Source: a virus. From it: a stretch of DNA of 64,000 nt. This document shows, in pieces, positions 7,670 to 15,165 of this stretch. The translations under genes were made by a program, and so were the position numbers. Location: positions 91,348 through 155,347 of the IMG/VR virus record IMGVR_UViG_3300041409_000610; one strand, given 5' to 3'. Position 1 is the stretch's first letter, and every line of letters begins with the position of its first letter. The notes below the pieces were generated by a model. That model ran no database searches and was not told the DNA's origin. It saw only the letters and a program-made list of their open reading frames with translations.

Positions 7670-7876
7670 ATGATGCTGAAGACCTACGTGAGCGTGATCA
7701 GCAGCCGTCACACCCGCGACTGGGTAGGGATGATGCCCTTTGTGCCTGTGGGCACCATCTTCCATCGCGAGGGCTTGAAGCTGGTTGCCGTCGAGGCTCA
7801 TATCATGCTGACCGACGGTGAACTGAGTGAAGACGGTGTCGCCGTCCAGCACGTCACGTTGACGCAACCCTGCTGA
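7670..7876 (+). CDS. Small protein, paralogue of 7435 (68 aa)
   Basis: ATG 7670 (a second ATG follows at once). Same strand plan as its neighbour, as described there. The nucleotide sequences have diverged, so the duplication is old. Function unknown. Confidence 0.78.
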   Translation: MMLKTYVSVISSRHTRDWVGMMPFVPVGTIFHREGLKLVAVEAHIMLTDGELSEDGVAVQHVTLTQPC

Positions 7877-7881
7877 ACCCC

Positions 7882-7941
7882 TTGCGCCCACCCTACCCGA
7901 TCGGGTAGGGTGGGCGTATCAGTTCAAGACCGCACCGGAGG
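7882..7941 (+). promoter_or_regulatory. Palindromic promoter plus leader (copy 7), 32-bp perfect palindrome
   Basis: The longest operator: perfect loop-less palindrome 7885-7916, centre GATC. -35 TTGCGC (7882-7887), -10 TAGGGT (7906-7911, 18-nt spacer). Leader 7930-7941 within GACC...GGTC. Confidence 0.8.
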
Positions 7942-7950
7942 TCGGTTTCC

Positions 7951-8343
7951 ATGCCGCAGCTCAAGATCTACGAGGCCAAGCAGTCCTGCGACAGCTACCT
8001 GCCGCGCGACACGCGCGAATTGCTGGGCGCTCGGCTGGGCCAGTCCCAGGGCACGTGGTACATCGTGGCGCACACCGCCGCCGAAGCCGTGGAGATCGCC
8101 GACCACGCGGGCATCCCGCACGTCTCCAGCCCTCGCTCGCTGCGGGTCTGGGGCGGCAGCGTGCACGCCGAGGCGCTGAAGGTCGTGGGCTACCTCCGGA
8201 CGCACGGCGAGGTCGTCGCGCACATGGACAAGGGCGGCACCAACCCGGTCGCCCGCTTCACCGGCAACGGCTGGCTGATCATCGGCCAGTTCGAATACGA
8301 CGCCCGCGCTCGTCGCGAGGTCTTCATCCCCGAGGAGAGCTGA
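7951..8343 (+). CDS. Hypothetical protein (130 aa)
   Basis: ATG 7951 after the leader. Alpha/beta; a helical segment AEAVEIADHAGIPHVSSPRSL is followed by RVWGGSVHAEALKVVGYL. No motif recognised. First gene of the operon that carries two of the LTW paralogues. Confidence 0.82.
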   Translation: MPQLKIYEAKQSCDSYLPRDTRELLGARLGQSQGTWYIVAHTAAEAVEIADHAGIPHVSSPRSLRVWGGSVHAEALKVVGYLRTHGEVVAHMDKGGTNPVARFTGNGWLIIGQFEYDARARREVFIPEES

Positions 8344-8346
8344 TCC

Positions 8347-8886
8347 ATGAGCACACTTACCTGGCGCCGCGTCCTCAGCCCGGTCGACAACACTTGGCAG
8401 GCTCGCCTGGGTCGCGTAGTGGCTTTCACTCTCATCGCCGACGTCCCTCAGACGCTGGACGAGACGCTGACCGGCGTCTACCGGTGCGAGTGGCAGCTGA
8501 AGAGCCACCTCCTGGGCGGTCAAACGGAGCGGCTGGTTCCGATGAACCAACTCGACGCCCGCAAACACGCCGAGGTCGAGCTGGAGCGTTTCCTGAGCCT
8601 GACCGGCCTGGTGACCCCGCCGGAACCCGTCGGCCCCTCGCGCGCCGAACAGATCACCGATGAGGTGGCCAAGACCCTCTCCGGGATCATCGACGAGCCG
8701 TGGACCACGCTGCGCGTCGAGGGAGCCCGCGCCGCCTTCACCACCACCCAGCAGGCGCGCACGTACCTGGGCGAGATCGCGGGCGAGCTGGTCGACGGCG
8801 GCGGCCACGCCTTCGCCGAGTTCGACCTGCGGCTGGACGACCTGCTCACCGAGCTGCGTCGCCTCGGCTGGGACAGGGAGCGCTGA
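8347..8886 (+). CDS. LTW-family paralogue 2 with C-terminal extension (179 aa)
   Basis: ATG 8347. N-terminal half (STLTWRRVLSPVDNTWQARLG ... ELERFLSLTGLV) matches the family at 5413 and 8889. Residues 95-179 add a helical extension (FTTTQQARTYLGEIAGELVDGG). Function unknown. Confidence 0.85.
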   Translation: MSTLTWRRVLSPVDNTWQARLGRVVAFTLIADVPQTLDETLTGVYRCEWQLKSHLLGGQTERLVPMNQLDARKHAEVELERFLSLTGLVTPPEPVGPSRAEQITDEVAKTLSGIIDEPWTTLRVEGARAAFTTTQQARTYLGEIAGELVDGGGHAFAEFDLRLDDLLTELRRLGWDRER

Positions 8887-8888
8887 TC

Positions 8889-9401
8889 ATGGGACGCATC
8901 ACGTGGCAGCTTCAGCAGGACACCAGCCACTGGCTGGGCAATGTGGGCGCGCGCGTGGCCTTCGTGGTCAAGCCCAGCCCTGACAACCAGGCCTGGGACA
9001 TCCTCTTCAACTGGACCGGCGTGACGTTCGAGGGCTTCCCCAACATCGCCAGCACCCGGGACGCCTGCGAGCGGAAGCTGGTGATGTTCGCGGAGCAGAC
9101 CGGCTTGACCCTGCCTGAGCCCGTCGAGGAAGAGGCTTCGCTGGCAGAGGCCCTTGCCGAGCGCCTTCGGGGTGAGATGCGGTGGTTCAAGGCCGAGGAC
9201 ACCCCCGAGAAGCGCGCCGAGTACCTCACGGTCCAGGCCATCAGCACCTTCCTGGAGCTGGTCGTCAAGCCGCGCAAGTACGTCGTGGACGGGCTGAGCA
9301 ACGACATCGAGTACACCGCCGCGATCATCGAGCTGAACGACATGCACGAGCAGCTCCAGAACGCCCTGGTGGACCTGGGCGTCGAGCTGGATGACAAATG
9401 A
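8889..9401 (+). CDS. LTW-family paralogue 3 with C-terminal extension (170 aa)
   Basis: ATG 8889 after a TGATCATG junction. N-terminal half (GRITWQLQQDTSHWLGNVGARVAFVV ... MFAEQTGLTLPEPVEE) parallels 8347; the C-terminal helical half differs in sequence but is similar in length. Function unknown. Confidence 0.85.
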   Translation: MGRITWQLQQDTSHWLGNVGARVAFVVKPSPDNQAWDILFNWTGVTFEGFPNIASTRDACERKLVMFAEQTGLTLPEPVEEEASLAEALAERLRGEMRWFKAEDTPEKRAEYLTVQAISTFLELVVKPRKYVVDGLSNDIEYTAAIIELNDMHEQLQNALVDLGVELDDK

Positions 9402-9416
9402 CCGATCTTGCGATAG

Positions 9417-9435
9417 GTCCTGCATTCGCAGGGAC
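9417..9435 (+). promoter_or_regulatory. Hairpin upstream of 9516 (terminator or diverged operator)
   Basis: GTCCTGC-ATTC-GCAGGGAC, a stem with one bulged G, followed by TTCTT. It occupies the place where an operator palindrome would be and shares the ATTC centre of copy 5, but the CTACCC core is absent. Confidence 0.4.
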
Positions 9436-9496
9436 TTCTTGCTACATTGCGCACCACAAAGTCTTACAAAGAAGATGACTTTCGCCCGCATTACCG

Positions 9497-9508
9497 CCGC
9501 ATTGGAGG
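9497..9508 (+). promoter_or_regulatory. SD-hairpin leader deciding the start of 9516
   Basis: CCGCATTGGAGG flanked by G and C, eight bases before GTG 9516. It argues against the upstream in-frame TTG at 9447. Confidence 0.65.
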
Positions 9509-9515
9509 CCCACAA

Positions 9516-10307
9516 GTGACTGAATTGATGAGCAGCCTGGAGAAGCTGCACCGCACGTTCACCGGCAGGACGGTGGCGCTCAAGAGCATCGACATGCTGA
9601 CCGCCGAGGAACGCCGTGGCCTGCTCCGGTACCTGTTCGACGAAAACGTGACCCCGCACCCGGCCGAGGTCGTCGAGCCCTACTCGCAGACCGGCCTGCC
9701 GCAGAAGCTGCGTGGCAGTATCCACGAGCTGACCCGCAACTACCCGGCCAACCTGGTCGTGGACGCGGCCATGCTGGAGATGCCCGAGGACCGGCGTGAG
9801 GCCGTGGCCCGGTGCTTCCTGCCGGTCGAGCCCGAGAACAAGCACGAGGTGCAGCGGTACGAGCTGGTGGACAGCGAGACCGGCGACGAGCTGTGGGAGG
9901 GCGACGAGCCCTTCACCCCGCAGCGCTTCGACTACGTGGCCGCCGACGGCTCGGTGAAGGGCTACCAGCGTGAGGGCTTCATGGCCTACGAGTTCGGCCC
10001 GGGTGCCGAGGGCATCACCGGCCGGAGCTACTACCGCAGCCTGGAGGACATCGCCGAGCAGGAGGAGGCGAGCCTGCGGGAGCAGCTGGCCAAGCTCAAG
10101 CCCGCGCCGAAGCCCGAGCCGAAGTACACCTACATCGACTCCAACGGTGACCAGCTGCTCCAGAGCGACATCGTCGAGACCAACTTCTTCATGCGGGACG
10201 TGAGCGGTGAGGTCACGCACTACCGCCTCATGGACACGATGCCGGAGTACGGCCCGGACGGCACCCGCCGCGTCCTCGCGCGCTACGTCGAGGTCGTGGT
10301 GAAGTGA
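9516..10307 (+). CDS. Hypothetical protein (263 aa)
   Basis: GTG 9516 chosen from the conserved leader. N-terminal helical part (residues 1-100), then a beta-rich middle (EVQRYELVDSETGDELWEGDEPFTPQRFDYVAADGS) repeated in spirit at the C-terminus (KYTYIDSNGDQLLQSDIVETNFFMRDVSGE), joined by a Lys/Pro linker near residue 205. The two beta segments look like a duplicated module. Function unknown. Confidence 0.85.
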   Translation: MTELMSSLEKLHRTFTGRTVALKSIDMLTAEERRGLLRYLFDENVTPHPAEVVEPYSQTGLPQKLRGSIHELTRNYPANLVVDAAMLEMPEDRREAVARCFLPVEPENKHEVQRYELVDSETGDELWEGDEPFTPQRFDYVAADGSVKGYQREGFMAYEFGPGAEGITGRSYYRSLEDIAEQEEASLREQLAKLKPAPKPEPKYTYIDSNGDQLLQSDIVETNFFMRDVSGEVTHYRLMDTMPEYGPDGTRRVLARYVEVVVK

Positions 10308-10561
10308 GCGCGCCGCGCCCGCACCACGACGAGATCGTCGCCTCGGCCCAGTCGCTGATGGACGCCCTGGACCTGGGCGAGATGCACGCCTTCGTCGACC
10401 GGCAGATGGACGCTCTGGAGGCCGTTACCGGCATCCTGCGCCAGGTCACCGAACTCGACCCCGCGTACGCGGTCAACGCCGAGGAGAACGCCTACATCCG
10501 GGGCAAGCAGAGCCTGGCCCGGCAGCTGCTCGAAGCGATCGTGCGGGTGGCGGAGGCATGA
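10304..10561 (+). CDS. Small helical protein (85 aa)
   Basis: GTG 10304 overlaps the preceding stop by four bases. All-helical; the end NAYIRGKQSLARQLLEAIVRVAEA resembles the end of 10824 (GHTAGQLYLARGLLVKIKKEL), suggesting diverged copies in this small-helical cluster. Function unknown. Confidence 0.8.
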   Translation: MSAPRPHHDEIVASAQSLMDALDLGEMHAFVDRQMDALEAVTGILRQVTELDPAYAVNAEENAYIRGKQSLARQLLEAIVRVAEA

Positions 10562-10827
10562 GCGAGTTCGCCAAGGAAGCGCGGGACCTGCACCACGGCA
10601 TCCAGGAGACCCGCCAGCAGCTCCGTGACGAGCACTTCCCGTACGAGGGGAGTACCAGCCCCTACGAGGCCCTGCACGCCGCTCTGGGCGTGATGGAGGA
10701 GGCCGTCGAGAGCTTCGTGAAGTGGGCCGAGTACTTCCCCGCCCAGGAGCCCGCCCGCGACGAGGGCATGGCGCGCTTCCGCTTGATCAGCCTCATCCAC
10801 CACTCGATCACGGAGGTCCTGGGATGA
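10558..10827 (+). CDS. Small helical protein (89 aa)
   Basis: ATG 10558, four-base overlap with the previous gene. Helical throughout (HAALGVMEEAVESFVKWAEYF). Part of the 10304-11886 run of short helical proteins. Function unknown. Confidence 0.8.
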   Translation: MSEFAKEARDLHHGIQETRQQLRDEHFPYEGSTSPYEALHAALGVMEEAVESFVKWAEYFPAQEPARDEGMARFRLISLIHHSITEVLG

Positions 10828-11072
10828 GCGACGAGTACGCCTGGCTGCTGGCCGACGTCGTGGCGCTGGTGGACACGCTGGAAGCCCGCCTGAGGCCAGG
10901 CCAGGTCATCAGGCAGCAGCAGGACGCGCTGTTCGCCGTGCTGGACGGGCTCGCCGAGGTCGGGAATCTCAACGCCGAGGCGAGCGGCACCGACTTCGGC
11001 GAGGGACACACGGCCGGGCAGCTGTACCTCGCTCGCGGGCTACTGGTGAAGATCAAGAAGGAGCTGGTATGA
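10824..11072 (+). CDS. Small helical protein (82 aa)
   Basis: ATG 10824, four-base overlap. Helical; C-terminal segment related to 10304 as noted there. Function unknown. Confidence 0.8.
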   Translation: MSDEYAWLLADVVALVDTLEARLRPGQVIRQQQDALFAVLDGLAEVGNLNAEASGTDFGEGHTAGQLYLARGLLVKIKKELV

Positions 11073-11590
11073 GCGACATCTGGGATCTCTTGGCGGGGCT
11101 TGGAGACCTGCGACATGAACACGGCCCCTTCACCACGGCCAGCACCGCGACAGATCTGCTGCACCCCAAAGCGATCAAGCTGCTGATCGAGCGCAAGTTC
11201 GTCCAGCTGCCCTACGAGGACCGGCTCTCTGTGCTGATCTCGCTGGAAAGCCTGTTGAGGGCCCCTAAGGAGGATTCCATGACCGACACGATCAGCAAGG
11301 CGCGGCAGGCGCTGCGCGACTACGCGCGCACGGCGCACGAGATCGAGCTGTCCACCCAGCCCGGCTGGGTCAGCGCGCCGGTGGGCGCCATGGTCGGCGT
11401 ACGGCGCGGCGAGGCGGCGGGCAAGGCCTTCATGGCCGCCCAGGAGGCGCTCACGGTGGCCGAAGAGCTGCGTGAGGAGTCCAAGGGGTGGGTCGAGGGC
11501 ACGAGCCCTGATGAGGCCTTCGCATGGCGGCAGGCTCAGGAACAGATCGCCGACCGCATCGAGGCCGCCGTGCTCAAGGTCTTCAGCTGA
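11069..11590 (+). CDS. Helical protein with a strong internal ribosome-binding site (173 aa)
   Basis: ATG 11069 overlaps the previous stop. Two helical halves joined at PKEDSMTDT; the second half begins at an in-frame ATG (11279) preceded by TAAGGAGG, as good as any start here. Either a shorter 103-aa product is also made or the gene is a fusion of two former neighbours. Function unknown. Confidence 0.78.
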   Translation: MSDIWDLLAGLGDLRHEHGPFTTASTATDLLHPKAIKLLIERKFVQLPYEDRLSVLISLESLLRAPKEDSMTDTISKARQALRDYARTAHEIELSTQPGWVSAPVGAMVGVRRGEAAGKAFMAAQEALTVAEELREESKGWVEGTSPDEAFAWRQAQEQIADRIEAAVLKVFS

Positions 11591-11886
11591 TGGCCGCCGA
11601 GGAGATCAACGAGAACCGCGTGCTGCTGGCCGAGCAAGCCGATCGGCTCGTGGTCGTCAACGTCAACGGCACGGAGTACCGCCGGGCCCTGGGCGTGCTC
11701 GGCGGCGAGGTCTTCCGTGCTCTGGAGGACGTGATCACCTTCGCCGAGGGGCTGCGTGCGCTGGGCTACGCGCCGCTGGCGAGCGCAGACCCCTACGGCA
11801 CTATCGCGGAGCGCTCGATCAAGGCTGAGCAGCGCCGGGTGGCCGAGCTGCTGGAGCATACGATCCGCAAGGCCCTGGAGAGCTGA
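11590..11886 (+). CDS. Small helical protein (98 aa)
   Basis: ATG 11590 overlaps the previous TGA. Short strand pair (RLVVVNVNGTEYRRAL) then helices ending AEQRRVAELLEHTIRKALES. Last gene of the helical cluster, followed by promoter copy 9. Function unknown. Confidence 0.8.
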   Translation: MAAEEINENRVLLAEQADRLVVVNVNGTEYRRALGVLGGEVFRALEDVITFAEGLRALGYAPLASADPYGTIAERSIKAEQRRVAELLEHTIRKALES

Positions 11887-11895
11887 ACGACCCGC

Positions 11896-11955
11896 TTGAC
11901 CGACCCTACCCACTCGGGTAGGGTCTACCCATATCTACCTGCCCCGCATCGGAGG
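11896..11955 (+). promoter_or_regulatory. Palindromic promoter plus leader (copy 9)
   Basis: -35 TTGACC (11896-11901), 17-nt spacer, -10 TAGGGT (11919-11924). Palindrome 11902-11925 with 10-bp arms and ACTC centre. Leader CCGCATCGGAGG 11944-11955; flanks C and A do not pair. Confidence 0.75.
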
Positions 11956-11963
11956 AGCACCCC

Positions 11964-12266
11964 ATGAACAAGAAGATCGCCATCGGCGCCAGCGCCATCG
12001 TCGCGCTGTTCGCCCTGAGTGGCTGCGCCGGTCTGTCCCAGCAGTCCGGTCCGGACCCGCTCCCGGCCAACGTCAAGCCCCCGAAGATCGTCGGCGCCTA
12101 CCAGCTGCCGGACGGCTTCCGCAACGTCATCGAGTTCTGCAACACCGCAGGCGACTCGCTCGCCGTCACCTCGCGAGGCTCGGACACCGCCGGTGGCCAG
12201 AACGGCGGCGGCCTGACCTCCACCGTCACGCTGGTCAAGCTCGCCGACCCGCGCTGCTCTCGCTGA
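11964..12266 (+). CDS. Phage-encoded lipoprotein (100 aa)
   Basis: ATG 11964 with GGAGG upstream. Basic start MNKK, hydrophobic core and lipobox LSGC with Cys at residue 21: a signal-peptidase-II lipoprotein, expected to be anchored outside the host membrane. The mature part is polar and beta-like with two further Cys (EFCNTAG, DPRCSR) that may form a disulfide. Phage lipoproteins of this size are known as superinfection-exclusion or prevention factors; that role here is inference. Confidence 0.88.
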   Translation: MNKKIAIGASAIVALFALSGCAGLSQQSGPDPLPANVKPPKIVGAYQLPDGFRNVIEFCNTAGDSLAVTSRGSDTAGGQNGGGLTSTVTLVKLADPRCSR

Positions 12267-12472
12267 TGATCATCCCCGAGTGCCCCGTGTGCGGCACGTG
12301 GGTGTGCGCCCAGTGCGGGTGGAAGCGCTCCGGCGCCAGCCTGACCTGGCGGCACGCCTGCCACCGCTGCGGCGGCACTCGGGGCGTGCTCATCCCCTCC
12401 CGGCACCGCAACGAGGCGATCCGAGCCGATCACGCTGCGGCCGCCGCCGAACTCAAGCAGGAAGGCGAGTAA
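12266..12472 (+). CDS. Zinc-ribbon-like protein (68 aa)
   Basis: ATG 12266 overlaps the previous stop. Three Cys pairs, CPVC, CAQC and CHRC (the last preceded by RHA), fit one or two zinc ribbons; C-terminal helix. Possible nucleic-acid or protein adaptor; function unknown. Confidence 0.82.
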   Translation: MIIPECPVCGTWVCAQCGWKRSGASLTWRHACHRCGGTRGVLIPSRHRNEAIRADHAAAAAELKQEGE

Positions 12473-12663
12473 TGCTGCCCATGATCAGCACCACGGAGCA
12501 CGTGGTCTGGGGCTACGTGCTCCCGGCCGACGACCCCGAGGACGAACAGTTCCTGCCCTGCGGCAACGAGGCGGACGCGCGCGAGTGGGTGCGGCTGTCG
12601 CTGCCCGGCGCGCGGAAGCTCGCCAAGCGCACCATCGGCCCCGTCGAGCGGGTGGACGAGTGA
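12472..12663 (+). CDS. Hypothetical protein (63 aa)
   Basis: ATG 12472 overlaps the previous TAA. Short strand-helix-strand sequence (VVWGYVLP...EADAREWVRLSLPGARKLAKRTI). Function unknown. Confidence 0.75.
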   Translation: MLPMISTTEHVVWGYVLPADDPEDEQFLPCGNEADAREWVRLSLPGARKLAKRTIGPVERVDE

Positions 12664-12908
12664 TCCACTTCGACGACCCCATGACCCAGGCGCAGTACGA
12701 GCGCCTGCGCACCGAGCCCTGCATGCAGCGAGGGATGCTCGCCCACAACCTCTTCTCGATCGAGAAGCGCGTGCGCTGGTTCCGACGGGCGAAGCGCACA
12801 CACTGGCGTTGCACCGAGTGCTCGCTGGACGTGGTCCGCGCCAAGGGTGTGTGTCAGGTCGCCTGCGCCGGGATGTGCAGCTATCCGAAGTGCCTCGGAG
12901 AGGGTTGA
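12660..12908 (+). CDS. Cys-rich basic protein (82 aa)
   Basis: GTG 12660, four-base overlap. Basic middle (KRVRWFRRAKRTHWR) followed by CTEC, CQVACAGMC and YPKC; probable zinc site(s). Function unknown. Confidence 0.78.
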   Translation: MIHFDDPMTQAQYERLRTEPCMQRGMLAHNLFSIEKRVRWFRRAKRTHWRCTECSLDVVRAKGVCQVACAGMCSYPKCLGEG

Positions 12909-12910
12909 GC

Positions 12911-13099
12911 ATGACGTTCCATTCCAGCCGCAACGCGGCCAACGAGGCGCTGAAGGAGGCCGCGAAGTCCGACGGCCTCAAGCGTGAGCAGTCGATGGAG
13001 CTGGCTCAGGCGCACATCGCCCTGGCCCAGGCCGAGGCCTTCCACGACCTGAGCACCGAGCTGGGCAACGTCGTCCAGGCGATCGGAAGGCTGCGGTGA
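12911..13099 (+). CDS. Small helical protein (62 aa)
   Basis: ATG 12911. One long amphipathic helix rich in Ala/Glu (NEALKEAAKSDGLKREQSM onward). Function unknown. Precedes two membrane proteins. Confidence 0.75.
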   Translation: MTFHSSRNAANEALKEAAKSDGLKREQSMELAQAHIALAQAEAFHDLSTELGNVVQAIGRLR

Positions 13100-13323
13100 T
13101 GAGCGGCCAGCATCGCAGCTCGGAAGAGCACCGGCCCGGATGGTGGGCTCTGGCGGGCGTGGGCTTCGGCCTGATCATGGTCGCCCTGACCTTGCTGATC
13201 TGGTTCCCGTGGTGGGGCGCGCTGCTGCTGGCCGCGAACTTCACGATCATGGCAGGCCTGGCCTTCATGCTCGACTTCTTCGTGGGCTGGAACCACATCT
13301 GGAAGGAGCTGACCGGCCGGTGA
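13099..13323 (+). CDS. Two-TM membrane protein (74 aa)
   Basis: ATG 13099 overlaps the previous stop. Two hydrophobic segments (about residues 16-36 and 40-62), short charged ends. Size and topology would fit a holin or an exclusion protein, but no lysin is near. Paired with 13320. Confidence 0.82.
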   Translation: MSGQHRSSEEHRPGWWALAGVGFGLIMVALTLLIWFPWWGALLLAANFTIMAGLAFMLDFFVGWNHIWKELTGR

Positions 13324-13604
13324 AGAGGAACAACGCCTACCTGCTGGTGGGGCTGATTTTCCTGGCCGACCTGACCACACTGGTCGGCCCCTGCATGCTG
13401 CTCAACCTCGGCCTGACCTACTGGGCCCGGGACGTGATGAAGGTGGACCTCGACGGGTCGATCCTGGGGCTGATCATGTTCTGCCTCGGCGCGGCCAGCC
13501 TGGCCCTGTGGTACCCGTACTGGGCCAGGCTCTGGATGGAGCGCCTCACCGAAGGCCCCCGGAAGCGACTTATTGCTCGCGCCCGGGAAGACGACAAGGA
13601 CTGA
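13320..13604 (+). CDS. Two-TM membrane protein (94 aa)
   Basis: GTG 13320, four-base overlap with 13099. Hydrophobic segments at about residues 6-30 and 47-66, then a strongly basic-acidic tail (GPRKRLIARAREDDKD). Probably acts with its neighbour in the host membrane. Confidence 0.82.
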   Translation: MKRNNAYLLVGLIFLADLTTLVGPCMLLNLGLTYWARDVMKVDLDGSILGLIMFCLGAASLALWYPYWARLWMERLTEGPRKRLIARAREDDKD

Positions 13605-13609
13605 TCATC

Positions 13610-14041
13610 ATGCCCATCGCGAACTACACCTCGACCGTGGCGCCGACCAAGAGCGTCAACGAGATCACCGAGATGCTGATCAAGGCCGGTGCCCGGGGCA
13701 TCGCCACCGAGTACGACGACGCCCGGCGCGTCACCGCGCTGACCTTCGCGCTCGTCTTCGACGGCGACACGTACCACTACACGCTGCCGGTGCACGTCGA
13801 CAAGGTGAGTGCCACGCTGAAGGCCCAGAAGGTCGACCGCCGGTACTGGACCTTCGAGCACGCCGAGCGTGTGGCCTGGCGCATCCTGCGGGACTGGGTA
13901 CGCGCGCAGATGGCGATCATCCAGACGGAGATGGTCACCACGCCGCAGGTCTTCCTGCCGTACATGCGCACCAGCACCGGCGGCACCGTCTACGACAACT
14001 GGGAGATCGGCCGCCAGCTGCCCGCAGGGAGCCCGGCGTGA
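13610..14041 (+). CDS. MPIANYTST-family actinophage protein (143 aa)
   Basis: ATG 13610. The start MPIANYTSTVAPTKSVNEI and the following helix plus beta region match a family I know to be common in actinobacteriophages. Residues 85-115 are a Trp-rich helix (RRYWTFEHAERVAWRILRDW). Function unknown. Confidence 0.9.
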   Translation: MPIANYTSTVAPTKSVNEITEMLIKAGARGIATEYDDARRVTALTFALVFDGDTYHYTLPVHVDKVSATLKAQKVDRRYWTFEHAERVAWRILRDWVRAQMAIIQTEMVTTPQVFLPYMRTSTGGTVYDNWEIGRQLPAGSPA

Positions 14042-14250
14042 TGCGCCAGCCGCTGCGGTGCAGCGTGTGCCTCTTCCTGGAACCCGGGGAGCGCCCGGTG
14101 GCCTGGCTGGACGCCGCGCTGACCGTGGTCAACGGCTACCTCATCTGCATCGACCACGCGCACTTCGCCGGGCCGAACCATGCCATGACGAGCTGGTCCA
14201 ACAACGAGCTGGCGCACGGCCGTGCGCCGAAGGGATCGGGACCAGCATGA
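14041..14250 (+). CDS. Hypothetical protein with Cys/His motif (69 aa)
   Basis: ATG 14041 directly follows the previous stop. CSVCLF near the start and CIDHAHFAG near residue 47 could bind one zinc. Function unknown. Confidence 0.78.
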   Translation: MRQPLRCSVCLFLEPGERPVAWLDAALTVVNGYLICIDHAHFAGPNHAMTSWSNNELAHGRAPKGSGPA

Positions 14251-14471
14251 ACCCCCTCAGCGATCGCCAGCAGGAGCTGCGCAAGACCGGGCCGGTGGAG
14301 AACGACGAGGACACCGTGCTCAGCGCGCTGTACGACGTCGAGGACCTGGAGCAGGACGCGAAGCAATGGCCCGACGGCCAGGAGATCATGGACCGCGCCG
14401 GGGACGCCGCCAAGGCTCTCGACGACCTGCACGGTGCGGTCAAGGCCTGGTTCGAGCGGCATCCGGAATGA
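14247..14471 (+). CDS. Acidic helical protein (74 aa)
   Basis: ATG 14247, four-base overlap. Acidic and helical (ENDEDTVLSALYDVEDLEQD). Function unknown. Confidence 0.78.
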   Translation: MNPLSDRQQELRKTGPVENDEDTVLSALYDVEDLEQDAKQWPDGQEIMDRAGDAAKALDDLHGAVKAWFERHPE

Positions 14472-14812
14472 CGGCCCCGAGCCTCTTCGACGAGGAGCAG
14501 CCGGTATGCGAGTGCGCGCGGTGCTGGGCGGCCAACCGGGACAACGACCCTAAGGCCTGGCCCACGATCCCGCCATGGCACACCTGGTCACAGGGCACGA
14601 TCCGAGTGGCGATCCCCTGTTTGGTGCGCACCCCGCTGGGCTTTTTGCGGGACATCGACATCACCAGCGAATGCGAGTTCTTCGGGCACTCGCTGAACGA
14701 GGCGCGCCGCGCTGCCCGGCTGCACCTGCGCGACGCCAAGCACTGCCCCATCGCGAGCGAGCACAACACCATGCTGATCTGGCCGAACGGGTCGATCGAG
14801 CGGTACCCGTGA
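14468..14812 (+). CDS. Hypothetical protein (114 aa)
   Basis: ATG 14468, four-base overlap. Contains CECARC at residues 14-19 and a beta-rich centre. Function unknown. Confidence 0.8.
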   Translation: MTAPSLFDEEQPVCECARCWAANRDNDPKAWPTIPPWHTWSQGTIRVAIPCLVRTPLGFLRDIDITSECEFFGHSLNEARRAARLHLRDAKHCPIASEHNTMLIWPNGSIERYP

Positions 14813-15033
14813 ACGACATCACGAGGGTGCCTGTCCGATTCCTCGGCGAGCCCTGGAGGGTCGGGCCCTGGACCATCGTGAGCATCGGCGACGGCTACCA
14901 CTGCGAGGTGCTCTTCACGCCGAGGCGCACCGAGATCGAGCAGGGCGACATCCTCTGGGTGCACGCCTACCTGCGCTCCGAATCGGCGCGGAATGCCCGC
15001 GTCGACCCGCGTATGTGGCGCTACGTAGAATAA
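14809..15033 (+). CDS. Small beta-rich protein (74 aa)
   Basis: GTG 14809, four-base overlap. Strand-rich (VPVRFLGEPWRVGPWTIVSI). Last gene of the 11964-15033 operon; followed by an unusually A/T-rich 200-base intergenic region. Confidence 0.78.
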   Translation: MNDITRVPVRFLGEPWRVGPWTIVSIGDGYHCEVLFTPRRTEIEQGDILWVHAYLRSESARNARVDPRMWRYVE

Positions 15034-15090
15034 ATCACAGAGAGTAGTAATTGATCTCCAGGTGCCGAGGTAGCGCCTGAGGCGACTCGA

Positions 15091-15156
15091 CACTTTCCCC
15101 AGCTCAGAAGCTATGTGACAATGTGTAGTCACGACACGTCTTATGCTGGGAAAGTG
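15091..15156 (+). ncRNA. Structured intergenic element
   Basis: Outer stem 15091-15103 with 15145-15156 (12 bp, one bulge) encloses an inner GTGAC/GTCAC hairpin (15115-15119 with 15128-15132). The surrounding 15034-15170 has no convincing ORF and is less GC-rich than its neighbours. Could be the terminator of the upstream operon or a regulatory RNA of the ParB-like gene. Confidence 0.45.
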
Positions 15157-15165
15157 GAGATTCTC

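Noticed and set aside
9447-9515. Upstream TTG start for the protein at 9516
   Set aside because: The conserved leader GGAGG lies at 9504-9508, after this TTG, and correctly precedes GTG 9516.
13099-13604. Holin pair of a lysis cassette
   Set aside because: Topology would fit, but no endolysin, amidase or muramidase is present nearby, so I left them as membrane proteins.
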